A DNA stretch of 64,000 nt, taken from Chrysogorgia sp. JL179-B06 (lineage: Eukaryota; Cnidaria; Anthozoa; Scleralcyonacea; Chrysogorgiidae). The position numbers were made by a program, and so were the translations under genes. Within the stretch, counting starts at the first letter, position 1. Each line of letters opens with the position of its first letter. This document shows positions 54,001 through 63,293 of this stretch, piece after piece. The notes under the pieces were generated by a model. That model was not told where the DNA came from and did not search any database. It was given only the letters and a program-made list of their open reading frames with translations. Where the stretch lies: positions 945,001-1,009,000 of the forward strand of contig JAYKKM010000079.1 of the NCBI GenBank assembly GCA_035772405.1, given 5' to 3'.

Positions 54001-57000
54001 AAGATATTCTTGATGAGTATCGCTTAAGGCCAGGTTTACACTAGTACGGTACGGTAAGTGATCCGGAGTAGGTTGGCGTACCGTTGTGAAATTTACGTCT
54101 GTTTACACTACAATGGACAAAGCGAGGTTTTTCGTTGACATCAGCAGTTTTTTACTACGCACATGCGTATTGCCCGACATATTTTACAAAATGGCGAAGC
54201 GGAAAGCTGATGTCAAGCATGTTTACAAGCCGTTTTCTTTTTCGCCGGAAGCTCTCCGCACTCGCGATTGCTGCAGAGAGGTTTAATGCTTACATATAAC
54301 CATATAAATCAGCTAAAATTATTAAAATTGCTGCCGATAAACAACCAAAATAACCTGGCGCCATTTTCCCCGCTAACATTTTAAACACGTATATATGCAT
54401 ATGTTTACACTACTACGCTACGTTAAATTTGCCGTAGTGATTTACATCCGGAGTGCTTGGCGTAGTGACTACGCTACGGCAAACCACTCCGGATTAGGCA
54501 GGTACAGGTAAACACAACAAAGAAACGTATTGATTTTTCAACGGATCACTTACCGTACCGTACTAGTGTAAACCCAGCCTAAGGTGGCTCGATAGTCTAA
54601 TTTATGATGATCTTCATTGTGGTTCATTGCATAGCTCTAGTGGTGGTCTTGTTTACTGAAAAGTTTTATACCCTCAAAGTTTACCCGAGTGGAGAAATCG
54701 TGTTTCCAATCTGCCGCTTATCATAAAGTGTGTAACGTTTCAATAATCACGACCACCGCTAGAGCTATGCAATGAAGCTCATGAGATCTTCATTATAAAA
54801 CTTTTTATGGGGAAAAATGCAATTTCTCGAGATTTAGACTATCGAGCCACCTTAACGTGAATAAGTGACAAGAAATAAATTTCTGCAAATTGTCTAATGT
54901 TGCGTTTGATGTGAAAGTGTTTTGTTGCGTAAGCAGTAAATTTAAAAGTCCAAAAGTTGGTGTGTAGGTGTAACGTTTCAAGGAAAGAACCTTCGTAAGA
55001 GAATGAAACACAAAGACCTTTCAATTTCTGCACTCAGAAGGGCCTTCGCCGTTAGACCATCTACTTTTCAATTTGTTTGTAGGTTTGGAAGGCTGTCGTT
55101 TGAGATCTGTCGTGCTTGTCGTCTCGTCGTGGACACCGGAATGCACATGAAAGGGTGATGGCAAAATATTACAGAAATTTAGTATCCTCATGTAGCTAGT
55201 ACACACGTTGTTTTGTCACCAAAAGCACACACCTTTGTTGTGTATGTTTCTGGTACACACCTTGAGATGTGTGTCATTACTACACACTCCACAAGGTGTG
55301 TTGCTACTACACACCTAAAGTGTGTTATTTGCCAAAGTACACACCTTTTGTTTGTACTAATGACACATCTTAAATTGGTGTGTTTTTGCTTGTCTCCAAA
55401 AGTACACACCTTGACGTGTGTTGTTTTAAAGGTGTGTTGATTGTACACACCATGTGCGTAAAAATAACACACACTAAGTTGTGTAGAAATACAAACAAGT
55501 ACTCCACGTTTATCATACGTTCTTCTTTTCCACAGTTGGTCTCGACAAGATGCTGTTGACTATATGACTAAGAACACAGCTATGTCTGCCCAAGATATTT
55601 CAGCTGAAGTTAATAGATACATTACATGGCCAGGACAGGTACGCCACAGTTTTATCATGCAGAAACCAGTTCAACTATCATTTAATTAAACTATATCAAT
55701 CAAACTATTAATATGGTCGAATTAGGTCGAGGGTAAGTTTAATTAATTTCGTTTAGTTTAATTAGTTTAGTTTAATTAGTTTAGTTAGCTTAAATAGTTT
55801 AGGTTAGTTGGGTTGGTTGGGTAGGTTAGGTTAGGGTTGGTTAGGTTGCATGTGGTTGGTTGGGTTGCATGTGGTTGGTTGGGTTGGGGTTGGTTGGGTT
55901 AGGTTAGGTTAGGTGGTTCGTTGGGTTGGGGTAGGTTGGGTTAGGTTGGGTTGGGTTGGTTGGGTTGGTTGGGTTGGTTGGATTAGGTTACAGTAGGTTA
56001 CAGTAGGTTAGGTTAGGTTGAGGTTGGATGGATTGGGGTTGGTTGGGTTAGGTTGGATTAGATTGGGGTTGGTTGGGTTAGGTTGGATTGGGGTTGGTTG
56101 GGTTGGGGTAGGTTGGGTTGGGGTAGGTTGGGTTGGGGTAGGTTGGGTTGGGGTAGGTTGGGTTGGTTGGTTAGGTTGGGTTGGTTGGTTAGGTTGGTTG
56201 GTTGGTTAGGTTGGGGTAGGTTAGTACTTAGGTTGGGGTAGGTTAGGTTGAGGTTGGGGTAGGTTAGGTTGGGGTAGGTTAGGTTGGGGTAGGTTAGGTT
56301 GGGGTAGGTTAGGTTAGGTTTGGTTGTGCTTGGTTGGGCTTGGTTGGGTTGGGTTGGGCTTGGTTAGGTTAGGTTGGGTTGGGCTTGGTTGGGTTGGGCT
56401 TGGTTGGGCTTGGGTTTGGGTTTGGTTTGGGTTGGGCTTGGGTTTGGGTTGGGGTTGGGTTTGGGTTGGGTTTGGGTTGGGTTGGGTTAGGTTAGGTTAG
56501 GTTTGGTTGGGTTAGGGTTGGATTAGGTTGGGTTGGGGTTGGTTGGGTTAGGGTTGGATTAGGTTTGGTTGGGTTAGGTTTGGTTGGGTTAGGTTGGGGT
56601 TGGTTTGGTTGGGGTTGGTTGGGTTTGGTTGGATTGGGGTTGGTTGGGGTTGGTTGGGGTTGGTTGGGGTTGGTTGGGGTTGGTTGGGTTTGGTTAGGTT
56701 GGGTTTGGTTAGGTTGGGTTTGGTTAGGTTGGGTTTGGTTAGGTTGGGTTTGGTTGGGTTTGGTTGGGTTTGGTTGGGGTTGGGTTAGGTTGGATTGGGG
56801 TTGGGTTAGGTTGGATTGGGGTTGGGTTAGGTTGGATTGGTTGGGTTAGGTTGGATTGGGGTTGGGTTGGGTTGGAGTTGATTCACTGAGTTTAGTTTGG
56901 CTATGCATTTATTTTATTTCAATGTTTCTCTTTACGTGTTAGGCTTGTTCTTACAAGATTGGTGAGATAAAGATCAGAGAATTACGTGAAAAAGCAGAAT

Positions 57001-57260
57001 CAGAACTAGGTAATGGTAGTATATATACGCCGGGTTTGCGCAGCATCTTGTGCAATGTGGTTGATACTCGTGTTATAATATGGCTAAGGTCGTTTTCCGA
57101 GGTCTATAGAATGATGAAGTCATTAACACATGCTTCTGCTTGGTGTTTAGGAGATAAGTTTAACTTGAAATTTTTCCACGATGCTATCTTGCTCGAGAGC
57201 ATAGTACCAATGGAGATACTTGAAAATATAGTTGATCAATTTATCGCCGACAACAAGTGA
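45092..57260 (+). CDS. DUF885 family (predicted metallopeptidase-like) protein, complete, 19 exons
   Basis: 573 codons over these exons, with consistent phases: 45092-45235, 45429-45488, 46083-46153, 46782-46911, 47038-47106, 47258-47364, 47503-47587, 48596-48667, 49833-49928, 50784-50870, 51385-51476, 51983-52102, 53266-53326, 53711-53821, 53915-53979, 55083-55154, 55536-55638, 56943-57009 and 57151-57260. Family signatures in order are: an FWSWRLENAPEFAT start, HLFPINSLEGPQ, CTALPSGNAYYEA, FAGSQDGSRPGTFYVNT, SLHEAIPGHHLQ (HExxxHH-like, probable metal site), a CRLVVDTGMH-type segment and WPGQ...YKIGEIKI. DUF885 proteins are abundant in bacteria and scattered in eukaryotes; their substrate is not known to me. 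No signal peptide, so probably cytosolic. Confidence 0.92.
46300..46640. repeat. CAGCACA/TACAGCA microsatellite-like tract
   Basis: About 330 bp of degenerate ACAGCACAACA repeats in DUF885 intron 3. Cys-rich minus-strand frames here are artefacts. Confidence 0.9.
47690..48530. repeat. 15-bp minisatellite in DUF885 intron 7
   Basis: About 55 copies of AATCCA(A/G)AGATT(G/A)AG. A 225-codon frame on + and a 199-codon frame on - read straight through because the unit is a multiple of three; neither is a gene. Confidence 0.96.
48700..49050. repeat. TTCCTTCCTTAA-type simple repeat, interrupted by a MITE
   Basis: Degenerate (CCTTCCTTAATT) tract in DUF885 intron 8. It continues after the MITE at 49500-49690. 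Confidence 0.85.
49057..49495. mobile_element. piggyBac-like MITE in DUF885 intron 8
   Basis: 439 bp with termini AGTGTCTATGAAGTGAAA and inverse, flanked by TTAA (49053-49056, 49496-49499). Inverted inner segments of about 60 bp include GAATCTGCTGCATAGTCTTC. Confidence 0.85.
51070..51300. repeat. 15-bp minisatellite, second block, DUF885 intron 10
   Basis: About 15 copies of GATTAGGAATCCA(A/G), the same unit family as at 47690-48530, about 2.5 kb further on. Confidence 0.9.
52189..52260 (-). repeat. tRNA-Ala-like sequence (SINE head or relic)
   Basis: Minus strand: TAGCTCAGTGGTTAGAGC (A-box and D-arm), an anticodon arm with loop CTAGCAA (AGC, alanine), and a B-box-like GTTTCAATCC. The acceptor stem does not pair, so it is probably not a working tRNA. 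Confidence 0.65.
52235..53102 (-). repeat. Array of about 33 tRNA D-arm units (25-bp minisatellite)
   Basis: The unit on the minus strand is TAGCTCAGTGGTTAGAGCAT plus CCTGG. It equals positions 8 to about 27 of the adjoining tRNA-like sequence and includes the pol III A-box. Some units are truncated. It lies in DUF885 intron 12. Confidence 0.9.
53266..53326 (+). CDS. DUF885 exon 13 with the HEAIPGHH motif
   Basis: 20 codons with SLHEAIPGHHLQ. The His/Glu/His pattern is the only clear candidate metal-binding and catalytic site in the protein. Acceptor CATACAG and donor GTAGGT are both good. Confidence 0.88.
54023..54583. mobile_element. MITE in DUF885 intron 15 (GGTTTACACTAGTACGG ends)
   Basis: Inverted ends of about 35 bp (GGTTTACACTAGTACGGTAC). 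The inner part has further inverted TTTACACTAC segments. The 66-codon frame inside is not a supported gene. Confidence 0.8.
54584..54856. mobile_element. Adjoining MITE (AAGGTGGCTCGATAGTCTAA ends)
   Basis: Inverted ends AAGGTGGCTCGATAGTCTAA with inner CATTGCATAGCTCTAG(T/C)GGTGG segments. It directly abuts the previous element. Confidence 0.8.
55195..55490. repeat. ACACACCTT-based tandem repeat
   Basis: Degenerate units of about 22-30 bp around GTACACACC and GGTGTGT in alternate orientations, so the array can fold on itself. It lies in DUF885 intron 16. Confidence 0.85.
55735..56880. repeat. Telomere-like G/T-rich array in DUF885 intron 17
   Basis: About 1.15 kb of GGTTGG, GGTTAG, GGGTTA and GGGCTT hexamer-like units on +. 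The array is degenerate and has strong G-quadruplex potential. All frames in it are artefacts. Confidence 0.95.
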
Positions 57261-57474
57261 GAATAACATGAACTAATAATCCAGACCTCACTTCACTTTT
57301 CATATATATATATATATACTCCAATGTTCTTGCCTTGCTGCACTCGCGGGTATAGATAATGTCTGTTTGTTCCTAGTCAGTGGTTTTGTTATTTAGAATA
57401 ACGTTTGAAAACCTAGTGAGCTCTAAAATGTTGGACTTTAGTGTTTGACTAGTGTGTTGGAGGTTTAACATTAT

Positions 57475-57995
57475 GAGCGAAGGCCCTTCGTCAGAGAAAG
57501 GGGCCGCGCAGCAAGTTGGGGAGGGGGGGGGGGGGGAGGCGGGGCTAAAAGAAGAAATGACAAGAAATTAAGATCATAAACAATGACAAACCATATTTTT
57601 TAGTTCATCTCATCATTGAATTTAATATTAACCAAACCTTTGAATTTAATAACAAAAACTTCAAATGTATGCACAGCAAGAGCGCGATTCTACGGCATTG
57701 TTCAATTGCGTAAATCGACAGCCCAACGTAAACAATTCAAAAACTAAACACAATAATCGGTTTTTCTAAACAGATTCTAACTTAACAATGCTTTTATAAA
57801 CACTGCGTGCGTATGTATACTATTAAAATGAAAGTCAGATTATTTTCTATATATTTTTAATATATGTTGTTTAATTGGGCAAAAAAGTGGGGAGGCTGAA
57901 GGCCCCCAGCTCCTTCCCGTGCGCGGTCCCTGGTGAAACATAACGTGATGTTTCACTCTCTGACGAAGGGCCTTCGCTCGAAACGTTAGACAACT
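57475..57995. mobile_element. Element with inverted CTGACGAAGGGCC ends
   Basis: GAGCGAAGGCCCTTCGTCAG at 57477-57496 and its inverse at 57959-57978. The right copy continues into GAAACG, forming a hammerhead-like core (57960-57983): CTGACGA, spare A, a 4-bp stem with one G-T pair, GAAA. A poly-G run lies at about 57520-57537. Confidence 0.6.
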
Positions 57996-58089
57996 TACAC
58001 GCTATTTCGGCAGTACACCAACCTTTTTAGATATTTGGTTTGTATTCCTACACTATACCTACGGCAGAGCAACACATTTATATTTAAGT

Positions 58090-58245
58090 AATAGAATACG
58101 TTTGCCCGAGTCTCTATAACGTTGTCGAAACCCGAGTAACGTAATAAAAACACGAGAGAAGTGTAGGGAGAAACACGAGCCGCCGAGGCGAGTGCTTTCC
58201 CAACTTCTCGAGTGTTTTTATTACTTCAAGCAAACGTATTCTATT
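58090..58245. mobile_element. 156-bp palindromic MITE
   Basis: AATAGAATACGTTTGC and inverse at the ends; the inner parts AATAAAAACACGAGA and TCTCGAGTGTTTTTATT are also inverted. Confidence 0.8.
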
Positions 58246-58859
58246 ATTTTTATAAATAATTCAGAAACAATTGTTTATATATTTTGAATAATTACGATAT
58301 ATAATGCTTTTGGTTTTGATTTAAGGACGTCGTTCCGGTCTCCGTAGGCGTAGCATGATCGAGACCGGCAAGCTGATCAATCACAGCGTGGTCACGTCTG
58401 GATAGAGTGCTTCATAGAGTAAACATAATTTTATAACACTCTTTTGAAAACGTGTTGTTTTACTCATGCAGTAAAAAATTTTAAAAACTTTTGAGATGAA
58501 AAATAAAATATAAAAAATAAAAGATGTTTAAGTATAATGTTTCGAAATGTTTGTAATGAATAGTTTGGACGTCGTCATTTTAGAGTTTGCTTGACGGCTT
58601 AAACTCGATGTACAGCGGCTTGTCTTTTGTTTCTTGCACTCAGTGACATCCAACGTGAAACGAAACCTGTTAGAGTGGCGTTGTAAACAGAACTAGGATG
58701 GCGTTGAGAGTATAAGAACTCCAGGCTTTATAGTGTCAATGTTTTAGTGTTGAAGTTGCTTGCTACTCACATGTCTCGTAGGAACCTTTTTTATTGTTGC
58801 AGATGACAACAGAATGTTGTAGAAATGTTGCTCGTATTACCATATTAAGAGTTAAGTTA

Positions 58860-59690
58860 GGTACATAGTTACAGGTTGAAATTAGTAAAGGTTTTGCTGT
58901 GGGTTCGAGTCCTGTCTGGAGCTCAGAGTTTTTCTGAGTATTAACAACTAAATACAGCAATGAACCTTTACAACTGTCTAAAAACCTAGCTAAGTTATAA
59001 AGGTTAGTAAAGGGTTTGCTGTGCAAGCTGTGGGTTCGAGTCATGTCTGGAGCTCAGAGTTTTTCTGAGTATTAACAACTAAACACAGCAATGAACCTTT
59101 ACAACTGTCTAAAAACCTAGTTAAGTTATAAAGGTTAGTAAAGGTTTTACTGTGCAAGCTGTGAGTTCGAGTCAAGTCTGGAGCTCAGAGTTTTTCTGAG
59201 TATTAACAACTTAACACAGCAATGAACCTTTACAACTGTCTAAAAACCTAGCTAAGTTATAAAGGTTAGTAAAAGTTTTGCTGTGCAAGCTGTGGGTTCA
59301 AGTCCTGTCTGGAGCTCAGAGTTTTTCTGAGTATTAACAACTTAACACAGCAATGAACCTTTACAACTGTCTAAAAACCTAGCTAAGTTATAAAGGTATA
59401 CATAGTTGCAGGTTGAAGTTAGTAAAAGTTTTACTGTGCAAGCTGTGGGTTCGAGTCATGTCTGGAGCTCAGAGTTTTTCTGAGTATTGACAACTTAACA
59501 CAGCAATGAACCTTTACAATTGTCTAAAAACCTAGCTAAGTTATAAAGGTACATAGTTGCAAGTTGAATTTAGTAAAAGTATTGCTGTGCAAGCTGTGGG
59601 TTCAAGTCATGTCTGGAGCTCAGAGTTTTTCTGAGTATTGACAACTTAACACAGCTTGCACAGCAATGAACCTTTACAACTGTCTAAAAA
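58860..59690. repeat. Six-copy satellite with a pol III B-box
   Basis: Units start near GTTAGTAAAGGTTTTGCTGT and contain GTGGGTTCGAGTCCTGTCTG; GGTTCGAGTCC is a perfect B-box. A hairpin (CTCAGAGTTTTTCTGAG) follows. The phase marker lies at 58901, 59032, 59163, 59294, 59447 and 59598, so the period is 131 bp and then about 152 bp. Confidence 0.92.
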
Positions 59691-59929
59691 CCTGTTGACA
59701 TATAGCTCATGCTCTTGCATTATCAACGGATAAAATCTTACTCCAAATTGTCAGCAAAAAATAAGTGTTCTCAGTCAACTTATTTATAAGTCACATCTCA
59801 CCAATAAATATCAATTACAATTGTCTCTTTTTAAATTGTACATCACCCCAAATTCGATATTACTCATATAGATTCTACCTGAAGTGAATATAGTTTAATG
59901 ACAAAATGGTTTATGATTTGATATTTTCG

Positions 59930-60610
59930 TTTTCGTGCCATACAGGCATCTGTTGTCAGATGGTGAAGAGGTTGATGGAGACAGTGTCAGATGGTTAAGA
60001 TGGTGGGTGATGGTCAGATGGTTGTCTGACGGTGTCAGATGGTTCATGTTTATCAGATGGTTGTCTGATGGTGTCATACGGTGTACGATGCCATACAGGC
60101 ATCTGTTGTCAGATGGTGAAGAGATTGATGGAGACAGTGTCAGATAGTTAAGATTGTGGGTGATGGTCAGATGCTTGTCTGATGGTGTCAGATGCATGGG
60201 TCATGTTTGTCAGATGGTTGTCGGATGGTGTCATACGGTGTATGATGCCATGCAGGCATCTGTTGTCAGATGGTTGCAGACAGTGTCAGATGGTTGAAGA
60301 TTGTGGGTGATGGTCAGATGATGGTGTCAGATGGTTGTCTGTCTGATGGTGTCAGATGGTTCATGTTTATCAGATGGTTGTCGGATGGTGTCATACGGTG
60401 TATGATGCCATACAGGCATCTGTTGTCAGATGGTGCAGATGGTTGCAGACAGTGTCAGATGGTTGAGGATTGTGGGTGATGGTCAGACGCTTGTCTGACG
60501 GTGTCAGATGGTTCATGTTTGTCAGATGGTTGTCTGATGGTGTCAGATGGTTGTCGGTGTCATACGGTGCACGATGCTTATACGCGGGCATTTTTGTCAG
60601 ATGGTGAAGA
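59930..60610. repeat. GTCAGATGGT minisatellite with about 155-bp higher-order period
   Basis: Short units (CAGATGGTTGTCTGATGGTG) are arranged in larger repeats. The marker TGCCATACAGGCATCTGTTG recurs at about 59937, 60090, 60247 and 60407. Confidence 0.9.
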
Positions 60611-60714
60611 TTCAACTATTTCCTTCATGTAGAATACATATCAGTAATATCATATTTGATATTGTCAATTTAGATACAAAATTACTCATATAAATATTTC
60701 ATATTAATACACCC

Positions 60715-63293
60715 TCAGATGTAAGCACAATATCTGGAATTCTCAGACAAGTCTGAAAAGTCTGTTTCATCTATTCTGTCTTCGTTCGCTCTCTTATAAG
60801 GTTGGTCGGTGACAGGATCCAGTAGAGCAAAGTCAAAATCATCATTTCTTGTATTTGAGAGTTCAACTGTCCACAGGGGTGCGGAGGGTTTCCTAATCTT
60901 TCGAAGGTACCACCATCCTATTGCTATGGCGATCGCGAGTATAAGTAACACACCAATGCTAACCAATACAATCAGAACAACGCTGTCGTTACGGTGGTCT
61001 GTGGTAAGGAAAAAAATCAGATTAGACCATCGAATGTTGTGTCATTTTTACAGCTACGTGAAGATTGTCAGCCGGTCCAAGCTGATTTTGCGCTTACATC
61101 GCGAAAATTATGTACGAGTCCATTCTAACTACGATCATCGCCCGAGCGAATACTATAGGATTCCTCACTATGCGGGTGGAAATACAGGGTGTATAAAAAA
61201 AAGCGCAACCTCGGAATTTCCCAAGAAATCCACTTTGTTTTTATTAGCACAAAAGATTTTAGGCCTCTGGGAATTTAAAATAGCTTCTAATCGTATTCCA
61301 AGGGCATAACTGTCGAATTGCTAATAAATAAACAACTTTTCATTAAATAAATGCATAAATTTCGATTCAATTCTGCTTTACGTGCTCGAGTTTGTAGTAA
61401 TTAGACAGTTATGCCTCTGGAATACGATTACAAGCTATTTTAAATTCCCAGGGGCGAAATTCTTTTTTGTTTAAGAACACAGTGGATTTCTTGGGAAATT
61501 CCGAGGTTGCGCTTTTTTTTATACACCCTGTACAGTCCAATTTTGGATTTTTATGTTAAATAAATAAAAAATATTCAATCACTTCGCTGAGTAGACATTT
61601 CACATTTATGCCATGTTTTTGTGCTATTTCAATGTATATTTGTACAAATTCTAAGTTCGTTGTTCATATATTAAATTACGCCAAATCTCGGGGGTTCTCC
61701 ACTTTTCCCAGAGGAATGATCGTACTAGCCTTTGCTCGCAATGTTGCATTAAACAGACAGCGTATTAGTTCCACGAAAGGTAGTACATATCTTTAATTAG
61801 CTGGGGCTGATTTATTCCCGCATTCCGAAAAGTTCAAAAGCCAGCAAAGAAAATCAAGAGAAACCTGTATTTTTTTTAAGTTTCGACCCATATTTCCCGT
61901 TTGTTTGACGGATATTTTATTTCTTAAGCCACATTCGTCGCTAGAAATTCTTGAAAAGAAAGCTATAACCAACGTATTGTGCATTTTATCTTTTTAAAAA
62001 CCCCAACACGTGTTTTTTTTTACATGTCAGCCCCCATGCCTGGGTTATCATTCTAGGGAGTTATGCAACCTGGCCTTATTTTTATCTGTAATATTATAGA
62101 GGACAGCAAATCAAGATGGAAAGGTCTGTAATAATATAGATACTAAGTTAAACACTGAACTTTATGACTTTGTGGATGATAAAAGTCCACATGCTAAGTA
62201 TATGCATCATATTATACATTGCACTTGCCTTTTCGAGAGGTTCCACCATCTTTATTACTGTGAGTTTTTGTGTAGCCAGTTGTGCTAAAAGTTGGCTTAG
62301 GTCGAGAAGTTGGCTGGACTGACGAGGGATCCTTTCTTCTTGAAGTGGGAGTGTTAGTTTGGGTTGGTGTGGTTCTTGAATCTGGTGTGTTGGTTGTAAC
62401 TGGTGTGTTGGTTGAGACTGGTGTGTTGGTGGAGACTGGTGTGTTGGTGGAGACTGGTGTGTTGGTGGAGACTGGTGCATTGGTGGAGACCGGTGCATTG
62501 GTGGAGACCGGTGTGTTGGTGGCGTCCGGTGTGTTGCCGTTGGTGGTCGAGACCGGTGTGTTGGTTGAGACTGGTGTGCTGGTTGAGACTGGTGTGCTGG
62601 TTGAGACTGGTGTGCTGGTTGAGACTGGTGTGCTGGTTGAGACTGGTGTGCTGGTTGAGACTGGTGTGCTAGTTGAGACTGGTGTGCTGGTTGAGACTGG
62701 TGTGCTGGTTGAGACCGGTGTGCTGGTTGAGACCGGTGTGTTGGTTGAAACCGGTGTGTTGGTTGAGCTTGGTGTTTCAGTTGAAATTGGCAAAACTGTG
62801 GAACTTTGCTGTGGTACACATTCATAGAATGGGAAATCTCGTTTTACAGTTCTAACAGAACCTCGAGTACAATTTTTGAAACAATTCAACAGATTACCAG
62901 ATCCAGTATAATTTGCAGTATAATTCAAAGCACAGAACGTGCACGTTCTTCCTAAAACATTATCTTTACAATGACATTGTCCTGTATTGTTGTTACAAAT
63001 GTTACTCAAACTTGTTTCTAGGTTACAGCTGCAGTTTTCACACTTTATTTCATTACTTTTATTTGACAGGAAGTATCCAGGTCCACAGCTAAGTGTTGGT
63101 TTTTGAGGACTTGAGCAATTGCAATCATGCTGCAAGATGGTTCTGTTACAGGAGCATTGAATACAAGTGTTATTAAAAAGGTAATAACCACTTGTGCAGT
63201 TTATTGGCAAGTCTGTACAGTTACAAGATGTGTCATTGATAGTTCTTGATGTGTTAGTTGTCGAGGAATTACTGTTACACAGGCAGTATTGTG
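60715..63293 (-). CDS. Single-pass membrane protein with EGF-like, mucin-like and cytoplasmic parts (5' end outside window)
   Basis: Two minus-strand exons are visible: 63293-62229 and 60998-60715. They join in frame across an intron with GC donor (AAAAG/GCAAGT) and CACAG acceptor. The first encodes a Cys-rich ectodomain with laminin-type EGF features (TGQCHCKDNVLGRTCTFC) and many N-glycosylation sites. A Thr/Ser/Pro stalk of about 20 hexapeptides of the TPVSTS type follows. The second encodes a transmembrane helix (IVLVSIGVLLILAIAIAIGW), a basic stop-transfer and a tail of about 65 residues with acidic and Tyr sites. It ends at 60715. It resembles an adhesion or scavenger-type receptor, but no specific family is recognised. 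Upstream exons must lie before 63293. Confidence 0.78.
61185..61530. mobile_element. Tc1/mariner-like MITE in the membrane-protein gene intron
   Basis: 346 bp with termini CAGGGTGTATAAAAAAAAGC and inverse, flanked by TA on both sides (61183-61184, 61531-61532). Arms of about 120 bp are imperfect inverses. No transposase. Confidence 0.88.
62396..62770 (-). repeat. 18-bp coding minisatellite (mucin stalk)
   Basis: About 20 copies of an 18-bp unit (on +, ACTGGTGTG(C/T)TGGTTGAG) encoding TPVST(S/N) on the minus strand. It keeps the frame, so length changes would alter stalk length without breaking the protein. Confidence 0.92.

Larger units (their letters stand above)
57261..60714. other. Intergenic region between the DUF885 gene and the membrane-protein gene
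   Basis: About 3.4 kb with no supported gene. It holds foldback fragments (57.47-58.25 kb), a 131-152-bp satellite (58.86-59.69 kb) and a GTCAGATGG minisatellite (59.93-60.61 kb). Confidence 0.7.

Noticed and set aside
62282..62827. 181-codon plus-strand frame of LVETGV repeats and a 225-codon minus frame of HQSQPA repeats
   Set aside because: Other-frame shadows of the mucin stalk repeat; the real frame has the EGF-like part and joins the membrane exon.
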